DNA of 11,594 nt from an uncultured Methylococcaceae bacterium. Its GTDB lineage: Bacteria; Pseudomonadota; Gammaproteobacteria; Methylococcales; Methylococcaceae. Position numbers and translations under genes: made by a program. How positions within the stretch are numbered: the stretch's first letter is position 1; every line of letters begins with the position of its first letter. This document shows positions 1 through 6,325 of the stretch, in pieces. The notes beneath the pieces are model-generated. The model searched no databases. It was given only the letters and a program-made list of their open reading frames with translations, and was not told the DNA's origin. Location of the stretch: NCBI GenBank assembly GCA_903910005.1, contig CAIVXW010000010.1:1-11594 (forward strand). Direction: 5' to 3'.

Positions 1-443
1 AGGATACCATCCTTGAAACTGGCCTTGACCTGCTCGGTTTCCACCTCGGTGGGCAAGCGAATCACCCGCTGAAAATCCCCGCGAAACAATTCCCGCCGGA
101 AGAAGCGTCCCTTTTCTTCCCGGGCTTCCTTGTGGCTGGATGCCTGTATGGTCAGCACATTGTCCTGCAGGCTGATATCCAGGTTGTCCTTGTCTACCCC
201 CGGCAATTCGGCCCGCACACAAAAATGATCATCCCGGTCAATCAGGTCGATCCGGGGCAGACGACTCCCGGCCGCAACCGACCATTCCGGCAAGGTTCGC
301 CCCGGAAAGAAGGGTTGCAGCCAGTTGCGTCGCAACTCTTCAAACCATTGATCGAATTCATCGGTTGAACCGGGATAGTGGGATTTGCGGGTCGGCGAAC
401 CGATAAGCTGCCCGGTCGAGACTGTTTCTACGTCACTGCTCAT
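1..443 (-). CDS. Hsp20-family small heat shock protein (partial, C-terminus outside window)
   Basis: ATP-independent holdase chaperone of the alpha-crystallin/Hsp20 family, cytoplasmic, binding unfolding proteins as oligomers. I translated 147 complete codons; the frame stays open to the left edge, so the C-terminal end is missing. Residues 1-60 form a family-typical variable N-terminal arm rich in aromatic residues (FDQWFEELRRNW). The alpha-crystallin domain starts near residue 62 with RLPRIDLIDRDDHFCVRAEL, continues with a PGV turn and NVLTIQA strand, then an RRELFRGDFQRVIRLP stretch typical of bacterial class A Hsp20. The visible part ends in FKDGIL, matching the conserved FxxGxL motif near the end of the domain, so probably only about 15-25 residues are missing. 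The ATG at 443 is preceded by a very strong Shine-Dalgarno (AGGAGGT) five bases upstream. It lies downstream of rne on the same strand, but with a 240-bp gap. Confidence 0.93.
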   Translation of the reverse strand, partial: MSSDVETVSTGQLIGSPTRKSHYPGSTDEFDQWFEELRRNWLQPFFPGRTLPEWSVAAGSRLPRIDLIDRDDHFCVRAELPGVDKDNLDISLQDNVLTIQASSHKEAREEKGRFFRRELFRGDFQRVIRLPTEVETEQVKASFKDGI

Positions 444-454
444 GGAGTACCTCC
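444..454 (-). promoter_or_regulatory. Shine-Dalgarno of hsp20 inside a small hairpin (possible RNA thermometer)
   Basis: On the minus strand the 11 bases before the hsp20 ATG read GGAGGTACTCC. GGAG, part of the Shine-Dalgarno, can pair with CTCC just before the start codon across a GTA triloop. An alternative weak pairing is TACC/GGTA around AGGA. Small heat shock genes are often controlled by RNA thermometers that mask the ribosome site (ROSE, fourU). This stem has only four base pairs and no U-run, so thermometer function is inference. Confidence 0.35.
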
Positions 455-460
455 TGGTAT

Positions 461-496
461 GGGTGTGCGTGATGGGTCGAACGCTGCCACTATAAG
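461..496 (-). promoter_or_regulatory. Candidate hsp20 promoter
   Basis: The minus strand carries TATAGT (489-494), one mismatch from the sigma70 -10 box, about 45 bases before the hsp20 ATG. I see no good -35 at the matching distance. The same stretch can be read as a weak heat-shock sigma32 site: CTTATAG, 12 bases, ACCCATCA, compared with CTTGAAA and CCCCATNT. Both readings place the transcript start 20-40 bases before the gene. Confidence 0.3.
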
Positions 497-514
497 CGGT
501 GCGACAGCGTCCGG

Positions 515-536
515 CCATCCGCCTGTCTACGGATGG
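515..536. repeat. Perfect 7-bp inverted repeat upstream of hsp20
   Basis: CCATCCG (515-521) and CGGATGG (530-536) are exact inverse complements separated by 8 bases. The repeat sits just upstream of the candidate hsp20 -10 box, where an operator would lie. It could equally be a stem-loop at the 3' end of the rne transcript, but there is no T-tract, so it is not a standard intrinsic terminator. Confidence 0.45.
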
Positions 537-572
537 AGCGGGGTAGCAGGTACGGTGCGGGTTAAGAACAGG

Positions 573-600
573 GTGAATGGTCAGTGATGAATAGCGAGTG
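573..600 (+). repeat. Degenerate heptamer repeats in rne-hsp20 spacer
   Basis: Four successive 7-base words in register read GTGAATG, GTCAGTG, ATGAATA, GCGAGTG, fitting a loose RTGNNTR pattern. They resemble a decayed form of the heptamer array that overlaps the end of rne (686-723), but in the opposite orientation. Confidence 0.35.
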
Positions 601-644
601 GTATGCCGTGGGTACTGCCATCCTGACGGCCCGGTGGGGACAGT

Positions 645-693
645 GGCGAGTGAGTGCAGCATGCCAACCAGCAATCCATGCCCTCATTCGCCA
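645..693. repeat. Imperfect inverted repeat straddling the rne stop codon
   Basis: GGCGAGTGAG (645-654) faces CTCATTCGCC (684-693), whose inverse complement is GGCGAATGAG: nine of ten positions match. The arms enclose about 29 bases that also contain GCATGCC and CATGCCC near the arms. This could form a hairpin at the 3' end of the rne coding region. No T-run follows, so it is not called a terminator. Confidence 0.4.
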
Positions 694-3600
694 TTCGCCA
701 TTCGCCATTCGCCATTTGCCATTATCGCTTCGGTCGGGTTGTGACTCCCCTCGGCAGGCGGCACCGCATCGTCGGCAGGTAATGATGCCGGGGCGTCGCT
801 GCTTGCCGGAATTTCCACGGGGCTGGCATCGGTCTCGGCGGGTGATGATGCCGGGGCGTCGCTGCTTGCCGGAATTTCCACGGGGCTGGCATCGGTCTCG
901 GCGGGTGATGATGCCGGGACGTCGCTGCTTGCCGGCGTTTCCACCGGGCTGGCATCGGTCTCGGCAGGTAATGATGCCGGGGCGTCGTTGCTTGCCGGCG
1001 TTTCCACCGGGCTGGCGTCGGTCTCGGCGGGTAATGATGCCGGGGCGTCGCTGCTTGCCGGCGTTTCCACCGGGCTGGCGTCGGTCTCGGCGGGTAATGA
1101 TGCCGGGGCGTCGTTGATTGCTGCAACTTGCACCGGGATGGCGTCAACCTCAACGGGTAATTTCAGATCGTCACTCATGGCTACCGTTTCGACCGGATCG
1201 TGATCCACCTTGCCGGGCGGCACGCTTGTCTGCTGATCGGTCGCCGCACCCGCACCTGAACGGTCGGCGTTCAGCCACTGCAACAGGGGCGGCAGGTCAG
1301 TGGGGGCTTCCGATGCGGCACGGGGTGAGGCCTCCCGGTTTTCCCCGGTCGGTGCGGTTTCCGCAGGAAAACTGCCCGTCTGCCCGGTTGCAAACCGGGA
1401 CACCCTGGGGGGAGGCTGATCCTGCAAACCGTCCATGCTGTCCGAGGCCGCAATTTCCTCCGGCGTCAGCGGCGTCCATCCTTCGCGCTCATCGGGTATT
1501 GGTGCCGATAGCGTCTCCATCGCCTTGATGTTTCCCGGGATGTCGTCTTCTTCGCGGGCAATGAAACGCCGTTCCCGCACACCTTTCTGATGCCGCCGTA
1601 CGTCACCGCCTTCCGCCGGATTGGTCTCCGCTGTTTTGCCGGGTTGATCCGGTTCGATGGTCTGCAATACCTCGTCAACGGCAGGGTAGCCGTCGAATTC
1701 AAAGACCCTGGCCGTTTTTTCAGTGCGCTCCCGTTGTTGCGGTCTCTCGGCATGACGCGACGGAACCGTAGGCACCACAGCCGCCACGGTCTCCTGTGCA
1801 GCGACGGTCTCGGGTTCGTCCAACCTGTCCATCAGGTCGGCGGAGTCTGGCTCAACCGTCAGTGTCTCGGCCTGGGACTCAATGGATCGGCCAAGGCTGG
1901 AGTCTCCCCGACGGGTGCGACGGGAGCGGCGACTGCCGCGTCTGCTGCTGTCGCGCTCACGGGATTTGCGTTCACTGCCCTCGGCTTCGCCGGTCATGGC
2001 TGCGTCTACCTCGCTTTCGTCTTCAATCGGTTCCTGTATGGGTGGAACCGGTTGACTGGGCACAGGCGATGCGGATCGGGTGGATATAAAACGGCTACCC
2101 GTCGGCAGCGAGGTTGGACTCGGTCGGCTTTTGGTCGGGGATGGGGCCGGTAGCGAGGGCATTGGCGGTACTGCCGGGGGCGGCAACACGCTGCCGTCCT
2201 CATCGTCGGTCTGATTGCCGGTCAGCAGGGTCCAGAACCGCTGGATCAGGCCGCTGCTGCCGGGGCGGGCCACCACTGTCTGGGCAGCAACAGGCGGCTG
2301 GCCTGGCAGAAATTCCTTGACGACCGGTTCGTGGCTGGCGGCACCGGCCACCGACTCCCGACCGCTACGCGGCGATTCGGCTTCCGGGGAACGCCCCCAC
2401 TGGTAACTGGTTCTGCGCTCGGTATCTTCCTCGCCGCCGGTACTGCGTATCCGCTGGATTTCATAGGCCGGGGTTTCCAGGTGTCTGGACGGTATGATTA
2501 CGATGGACACGCCATGACGCTTTTCAATGTCCTGCAGGGTGATGCGCTTTTCGTTGAGCAGGTAGGTGGCTGATTCGATCGGCAGGTGGGCAATGACCCG
2601 CCCCGTGCTTTTTTTCATGGCCTCTTCCTCAAGGATTCGCAGCACGGAGAGGGCCAGCGACTCGACCCCGCGTATCGAACCCTGACCCCCGCAACGCGGA
2701 CAGGTCAGAAGCGTGGCTTCGTCCAGCGAGGGCCGCAGTCGCTGACGCGACAGTTCCAGCAGGCCGAAACGGGAAATGCGACCGATCTGGATGCGGGCCC
2801 GATCCATCTTGACCGCATCACGCAGACGGTTTTCCACCGCCCGCTGATTGCGGGCAGCCATCATGTCGATAAAATCAATGACAAACAGCCCGCCCAGATC
2901 ACGCAGGCGTAATTGCCGGGCAATTTCGTCAGCGGCTTCAAGGTTGGTGTTAAGGGCGGTTTCCTCAATATCTCCCCCCTTGGTTGCGCGGGCCGAGTTG
3001 ATGTCTATGGCGGTCAGGGCTTCGCTGGGATCAATCACGATGGCTCCGCCTGACGGCAGGGGAACCTCGCGGCTGTAGGCCATTTCGATCTGGCTTTCGA
3101 TCTGGTAGCGGCTGAATAGCGGGACGGTGTCCTGGTACAGTTTGGCCTTGTGCAAAAACTGGGGCATTACCTGCTGCAGGAAACTGCGTACCAGTTTGAA
3201 GGTGGCTGGATGGTCAATGAGGATTTCGTCAATATCAGCCCGCAGGTGATCGCGGAGGGCGCGGATGATGACGTTGCTTTCCTGGAAAACCAGCACCGGT
3301 GCCGGTTTTTCGCTGGCGGAACGCTCAATCACCTCCCATAACTGCAACAGGTAGTTCAGGTCCCACTGCAATTCCTCGGCGGATTTACCGCCCCCGGCAG
3401 TGCGGACGATCAACCCCATGCCGTCAGGGATTTCCAGATGCGCCATGACTTCACGCATGTCAGCCCGGATATCCCCCTCAATGCGGCGCGATATGCCGCC
3501 TGCACGCGGGTTGTTTGGCATGAGTACCAGATAGCTGCCCGCCAGGCTGACATAGGTGGTCAGGGCGGCTCCCTTGTTGCCACGCTCTTCCTTTTCTACC

Positions 3601-3911
3601 TGTACCAGAATTTCACGCCCTTCCTTGAGCAGGTCCTTGATCTCGCGCCGACTGTAATCTTCTTCCTGGACATGGCCCAGATAGTTGGGGGTGATTTCCT
3701 TGAAGGGCAGAAAGCCGTGGCGCTCGGATCCGTAATTGACAAAAGCCGCCTCAAGGCTGGGTTCTACCCGGGTGATGATGCCCTTGTAGATGTTGGCCTT
3801 TTTTTGTTCGCGGGAGGGAATTTCTATGTCAAAGTCATATAATTTCTGTCCATCCACCAGCGCGACCCGGAGTTCCTCCGGTTGCGTGGCATTTATCAAC
3901 ATTCTTCTCAT
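684..3911 (-). CDS. rne: Ribonuclease E
   Basis: Endoribonuclease that cuts single-stranded AU-rich RNA; it starts mRNA decay, processes rRNA and tRNA, and scaffolds the degradosome at the inner membrane. The start MRRMLINATQ matches E. coli MKRMLINATQ; an in-frame ATG 54 bases upstream is rejected because it adds residues not seen in the family. AGGA lies 8 bases before the ATG. S1 domain roughly residues 36-120; 5'-sensor/RNase H-like region to about 280. The DNase I-like catalytic part has Asp303 (AIDINSARAT) and Asp346 (VIDFIDM), and the zinc-link CPRCGG has Cys404 and Cys407, with E. coli numbering. A short hydrophobic/amphipathic stretch, LIQRFWTLLTG (about 555-565), is placed like the E. 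coli membrane-targeting helix. An arginine-rich RNA-binding segment lies near 648-669 (SRRGSRRSRRTRRG). The rest is disordered, Pro/Ala/Glu-rich, with 21-aa repeats from about 933 to 1046. Length 1075 aa (E. coli 1061). RNase G is excluded by the long C-terminal half. Confidence 0.97.
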   Translation of the reverse strand: MRRMLINATQPEELRVALVDGQKLYDFDIEIPSREQKKANIYKGIITRVEPSLEAAFVNYGSERHGFLPFKEITPNYLGHVQEEDYSRREIKDLLKEGREILVQVEKEERGNKGAALTTYVSLAGSYLVLMPNNPRAGGISRRIEGDIRADMREVMAHLEIPDGMGLIVRTAGGGKSAEELQWDLNYLLQLWEVIERSASEKPAPVLVFQESNVIIRALRDHLRADIDEILIDHPATFKLVRSFLQQVMPQFLHKAKLYQDTVPLFSRYQIESQIEMAYSREVPLPSGGAIVIDPSEALTAIDINSARATKGGDIEETALNTNLEAADEIARQLRLRDLGGLFVIDFIDMMAARNQRAVENRLRDAVKMDRARIQIGRISRFGLLELSRQRLRPSLDEATLLTCPRCGGQGSIRGVESLALSVLRILEEEAMKKSTGRVIAHLPIESATYLLNEKRITLQDIEKRHGVSIVIIPSRHLETPAYEIQRIRSTGGEEDTERRTSYQWGRSPEAESPRSGRESVAGAASHEPVVKEFLPGQPPVAAQTVVARPGSSGLIQRFWTLLTGNQTDDEDGSVLPPPAVPPMPSLPAPSPTKSRPSPTSLPTGSRFISTRSASPVPSQPVPPIQEPIEDESEVDAAMTGEAEGSERKSRERDSSRRGSRRSRRTRRGDSSLGRSIESQAETLTVEPDSADLMDRLDEPETVAAQETVAAVVPTVPSRHAERPQQRERTEKTARVFEFDGYPAVDEVLQTIEPDQPGKTAETNPAEGGDVRRHQKGVRERRFIAREEDDIPGNIKAMETLSAPIPDEREGWTPLTPEEIAASDSMDGLQDQPPPRVSRFATGQTGSFPAETAPTGENREASPRAASEAPTDLPPLLQWLNADRSGAGAATDQQTSVPPGKVDHDPVETVAMSDDLKLPVEVDAIPVQVAAINDAPASLPAETDASPVETPASSDAPASLPAETDASPVETPASNDAPASLPAETDASPVETPASSDVPASSPAETDASPVEIPASSDAPASSPAETDASPVEIPASSDAPASLPADDAVPPAEGSHNPTEAIMANGEWRMANGE
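686..723. repeat. Heptamer tandem array (ATTCGCC)n overlapping the rne 3' end
   Basis: Four exact copies of ATTCGCC (686-713), one variant ATTTGCC (714-720) and a partial ATT. On the rne strand this is (GGCGAAT)n and encodes the last residues MANGEWRMANGE; the TGA stop at 684-686 is formed at the array's edge. Because 7 is not a multiple of 3, a copy-number change would shift the frame and alter the RNase E tail. Confidence 0.92.
763..1161. repeat. 63-nt minisatellite within rne (21-aa repeats)
   Basis: Units begin at 784, 847, 910, 973, 1036 and 1099, exactly 63 bases apart, each starting GATGCCGGG on the plus strand. Units 784-846 and 847-909 are identical over all 63 bases; the next three differ at a few positions. 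The sixth (1099-1161) is clearly degenerate, and a further decayed copy follows around 1162-1221. A partial unit lies at 763-783. Each unit encodes 21 residues of the type DAPASLPAETDASPVETPASS on the rne strand. As 63 is a multiple of 3 and the unit lacks stops, several other frames also stay open here; these are not genes. Confidence 0.93.
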
Positions 3912-4012
3912 TCGGTTGTTCCTGATGTTTTGTTCGTTGCGGGGCGGCCACGAGAGGCTTGTCACTCTGCCGCCAGGATAAATCAGTGGACGATGGCCGG
4001 TACGTATGGAGG

Positions 4013-4031
4013 GGCTGAACGGATTTCAGCC
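4013..4031 (-). promoter_or_regulatory. Stem-loop in rne leader
   Basis: GGCTGAA (4013-4019) and TTCAGCC (4025-4031) form a perfect 7-bp stem with a 5-nt loop, about 100 nt before the rne start codon. No T-tract follows on either strand, so it is read as leader structure rather than a terminator. Confidence 0.5.
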
Positions 4032-4140
4032 ATGGATTGGGCATGTCATGCATGCAACGCACCCCTAAATGTGCCAACGCAACTGTCGCTCCTTTTGAGG
4101 TTGAGCGAATAACCTTGAATATTCTTGATCCCCGCAGGGG

Positions 4141-4179
4141 ACCTCGGCACGCGCCGACTTGCAAGTCACTTCGCGAGGT
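4141..4179 (-). promoter_or_regulatory. Nested stem-loop in rne leader
   Basis: ACCTCG (4141-4146) pairs with CGAGGT (4174-4179); inside lies the 12-base perfect palindrome GACTTGCAAGTC (4156-4167). Next to it CCCC-GCA-GGGG (4130-4140) can form another small hairpin. Together they form the most structured part of the leader. Role is inferred only. Confidence 0.4.
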
Positions 4180-4367
4180 ATCAGTATCTCAGGGGCGGAA
4201 CGATGGCGGACAGGGAAACCTGCCCGCGCCGACTGCGGCCTGCGCCTGATTTTACCGTTCAGTGGAACACGGGACGGGCCTGATGGATCCGCAATCAGGA
4301 ATACCCTCATTTTGCCGGTTTTACCGGACGGTCATCGCCCCGATGTGGCTGAAGACTGAACACGTAC

Positions 4368-4396
4368 ACTATAACAATGTTAAACCAAACCATCAA
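4368..4396 (-). promoter_or_regulatory. Sigma70-type promoter for rne
   Basis: On the minus strand: TTGATG (4391-4396), a 17-base AT-rich spacer, then TATAGT (4368-4373). This matches TTGACA-17-TATAAT at four and five positions, the best promoter match I found in the window. The expected start is near 4361. It overlaps the upstream end of the rluC reading frame. Confidence 0.6.
4370..4375 (+). promoter_or_regulatory. Possible -10 box for rluC
   Basis: TATAAC (4370-4375) is one mismatch from TATAAT but has no convincing -35 at 15-18 bases. It overlaps the rne -10 on the other strand. If used, transcription would start near 4382, inside the longest rluC frame, favouring translation from the later ATG at 4425. 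Confidence 0.3.
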
Positions 4397-5399
4397 TTTG
4401 CACGAAAACACCCCGCCTCACGGCATGAATGACGATGCGCCGGTTTCCCGTGTGCTGAAAATGGTGGTCGAACCTGAAGCAGCCGGTCAGCGTATCGACA
4501 ATTTTTTACTCACCCGACTCAAGGGGGTGCCGAGGAGTCACGTCTACCGGATTCTGCGTACCGGCGAGGTACGCCGCAACGGCGGGCGGGTCAAGGCGGA
4601 AGACCGACTGGATGCTGGCGATATCCTGCGCATCCCTCCCATTCGCCTGTCCTCCCCGGACACGGTGCCAATACCGGCTGATTCGCTGCGGACACAACTG
4701 GAATCACGCATCCTGTACGAAGACGAGCATATTCTGGTGCTGGATAAACCACAGGGCATGGCCGTACACGGTGGCAGCGGATTACGCTACGGGGTGATCG
4801 AGGGCTTGCGGGCGATTCGTCCGGACGCCCGCTTTCTGGAACTGGCCCACCGTCTGGACAGGGATACCTCGGGCTGCCTGCTGATTGCCAAGAAACGCGC
4901 CGCCCTGACCAGTCTGCACGGCCAGTTCCGGGATGATCAGATCAAGAAGGTGTATCTGGCCCTGTTGGTCGGTGAGTGGGCCCACAAGTACTGGCGGGTT
5001 GACGCGCCACTGGAAAAGAACACCCTGAGAAGCGGGGAGCGTGTGGTGAGGGTGGCCCGCGACGGCAAGGCCGCTGTCACCGAATTCAGGCGATTGGCCC
5101 GTCATGTCGGGGCGACACTGGTCGAGGCCCGTCCCGTCACCGGGCGTACTCACCAGATCAGGGTTCATGCCCAGACACTGGGCCACCCCATTGCCGGGGA
5201 TGACCGCTACGGCGATGAAAACCTGAATCGTCCCTTGCGGCAAAAGGGTCTCAGACGGCTATTCCTGCACGCACTGGAAACCCGTTTTACCCATCCCCAG
5301 ACCGGCAAATCCCTGTGCATCAAGGCTCCCCTGGCGGTAGAATTGCAGGGCTTTCTGGATGCATTGCCGGTAGCCGACCGTAAAGGCACGCGGGCCTGA
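4377..5399 (+). CDS. rluC: 23S rRNA pseudouridine synthase RluC
   Basis: RluA-family enzyme; in E. coli RluC isomerises U955, U2504 and U2580 of 23S rRNA. An N-terminal S4 RNA-binding domain spans about residues 36-95 (AGQRIDNFLLTRLKGVPRSHVYRIL). The catalytic motif HRLDRDTSG (158-166) carries the catalytic Asp161. The family motif GRTHQIRVH is at 256-264, followed by GHPIAGDDRYGD. Divergence from rne is the same as in E. coli and supports RluC rather than RluD. Start is uncertain: the ATG at 4377 gives 340 aa, but no Shine-Dalgarno is seen, the first 48 bases are AT-rich, and they overlap both promoter boxes. The ATG at 4425 gives 324 aa, closer to the E. coli length of 319, and may be the real start. 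The stop is one base from the convergent DUF4404 gene. Confidence 0.93.
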   Translation: MLNQTINLHENTPPHGMNDDAPVSRVLKMVVEPEAAGQRIDNFLLTRLKGVPRSHVYRILRTGEVRRNGGRVKAEDRLDAGDILRIPPIRLSSPDTVPIPADSLRTQLESRILYEDEHILVLDKPQGMAVHGGSGLRYGVIEGLRAIRPDARFLELAHRLDRDTSGCLLIAKKRAALTSLHGQFRDDQIKKVYLALLVGEWAHKYWRVDAPLEKNTLRSGERVVRVARDGKAAVTEFRRLARHVGATLVEARPVTGRTHQIRVHAQTLGHPIAGDDRYGDENLNRPLRQKGLRRLFLHALETRFTHPQTGKSLCIKAPLAVELQGFLDALPVADRKGTRA

Positions 5400-5400
5400 T

Positions 5401-5664
5401 TCAGATTCCCATACTGCCCAGGGCCACCATCAACTGATTGAGGGTGGCGGTGATGGCCGGATGCTCGACCTCAAAACCGGTCAGGGTTTGCTTCATGTCT
5501 TCCACCAGATGCAGGGGATTGCCCTCACCGGCAGGTTGCAGCCTGTCCTCAAGCTGATCCAGCAGATTTTCCAGGGTTTGGCGGGCTTGCTGATTGTCAG
5601 TACCCATCTCCTGGATGGCCTGACGCAGGGTGTGAAGTGATTCGCTGATTTCTTTTTCTTTCAT
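5401..5664 (-). CDS. DUF4404 family protein
   Basis: Small acidic protein (87 aa) without known function. It resembles DUF4404 proteins of gammaproteobacteria: an N-terminal helical region (ISESLHTLRQAIQEM), a middle helix (LENLLDQLEDRL) and the characteristic C-terminus FEVEHPAITATLNQLMVALGSMGI, here residues 64-87. No signal peptide or membrane segment; predicted cytoplasmic and all-helical. Start chosen at 5664: the ATG follows GAGGA with nine bases of spacing, and the family alignment begins here, whereas a longer frame from 5727 adds unrelated residues. It converges on rluC with one base between the stops, leaving no space for a dedicated terminator. The 196 bp upstream separates it from a divergent unit, with no promoter that I can call. 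Confidence 0.85.
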   Translation of the reverse strand: MKEKEISESLHTLRQAIQEMGTDNQQARQTLENLLDQLEDRLQPAGEGNPLHLVEDMKQTLTGFEVEHPAITATLNQLMVALGSMGI

Positions 5665-5860
5665 GTTGCACAGTCCTCGGGTCAAAATTGGATGAACGGG
5701 TGTAATCCTAACACAGACGCTACCCATGGCGAGGAGGCGGTGCCGGGTATTGATCCGGAGACTCTAACGACCACACCCGGGACTGCTTTCGTCACGCCCG
5801 GTGCCATAACCCACGATAACCCCACCCTGCCGGTGGCAAAACCTTTCAACCCGACACACC

Positions 5861-6325
5861 ATGACACACGATCCTCTCGATAAGGTCAGCCCACCGACGC
5901 CGGTTTCAGCCCGCCAGACCGGCAACGGCCTGGCGTCTGTCGTCCGCGTCAAACACAATGCCGTCCCTTACCGCATCCGGTTCTCGATCCCGGTGCTGAA
6001 ACACCATGCCACCCTGGCGGAAATGCTCAAACACAGCCTGCTCCGAAGCGAAAAGGCCACCGGCATCTATCACGCCGAAGCCAATATCGTGACCGGAACC
6101 CTGCTGATCAAATACCATCCGGCCTTTCACAGCGAGGCTGACGTCATTCAAACCCTGAACGAGCAGGTACGCAAACTGTGCAGCGGCGAGATGGTGCCTT
6201 ACGAAAAGCATAAAAATCCCAAACTCGGCAAAATGCAGCCCCATGCCTTTTTCACCCGTGAACTGGTGGTTAGCGTATGCGGTAACGTGCTGGCCGGGCT
6301 GGTTCTGGTGGCACTGGCACCATGA
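5861..6325 (+). CDS. HMA-like domain protein with C-terminal membrane anchor
   Basis: 154-aa protein of unknown function. Residues 34-108 resemble heavy-metal-associated-like (HMA_2-type) ferredoxin folds: PYRIRFSIPVLKHH (strand, start of helix), AEMLKHSLL, IYHAEANIVTGTLLIKYHP (two strands), then SEADVIQTL. The metal-binding CxxC of true HMA domains is absent, so metal binding is doubtful; His49, His50, His71 and His86 are the nearby alternatives. Residues 134-153 (ELVVSVCGNVLAGLVLVALA) form one hydrophobic helix at the C-terminus, so it is probably tail-anchored. The N-terminus (1-25) is polar and likely disordered. I see no Shine-Dalgarno before the ATG. The stop overlaps the bioA start as ATGA, so the two are translated in a coupled manner. 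Some related domains precede P-type ATPases, but none is present here. Confidence 0.75.
   Translation: MTHDPLDKVSPPTPVSARQTGNGLASVVRVKHNAVPYRIRFSIPVLKHHATLAEMLKHSLLRSEKATGIYHAEANIVTGTLLIKYHPAFHSEADVIQTLNEQVRKLCSGEMVPYEKHKNPKLGKMQPHAFFTRELVVSVCGNVLAGLVLVALAP

Larger units (their letters stand above)
3912..4361 (-). promoter_or_regulatory. Long rne 5' leader (probable autoregulatory region)
   Basis: The gap between rne and rluC has no supportable gene. If rne is transcribed from the promoter at 4368-4396, its leader is about 450 nt. E. coli rne has a 361-nt leader through which RNase E controls its own mRNA. This region contains several short hairpins (4013-4031, 4041-4055, 4130-4140, 4141-4179) and an AU-rich stretch around 4100-4125 that could be a cleavage site. 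Similarity to the E. coli hp2 element could not be tested. Confidence 0.45.

Noticed and set aside
540..575. Heat-shock sigma32-like boxes (TCTTAA ... CCCCGCTC) further upstream of hsp20
   Set aside because: Spacing of about 18 bases and several mismatches make the match no better than chance.
584..1153. Open frames of 130-180 codons on both strands across the rne repeat, encoding basic Arg/Pro-rich repeats
   Set aside because: They are open only because a 63-nt unit without stops repeats in multiples of three; the rne frame continues the conserved protein and explains the region.
784..1161. CRISPR-like regular repeats
   Set aside because: Units are contiguous with no unique spacers, and they lie in frame within rne; this is a minisatellite.
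3835..4164. 109-codon minus-strand frame across the rne start and leader
   Set aside because: Overlaps the conserved rne N-terminus in another frame and has no family resemblance.
5665..5860. Promoter-like words (TGTAAT at 5701, CATAAC/GATAAC near 5806-5819) for the HMA-bioA unit
   Set aside because: No -35 at a suitable distance for any of them, so no promoter was called.
5692..5883. 63-codon plus-strand frame before the HMA-like gene
   Set aside because: Thr/Pro-rich translation without a ribosome site or a recognisable family, overlapping the start of the HMA-like gene in another frame.
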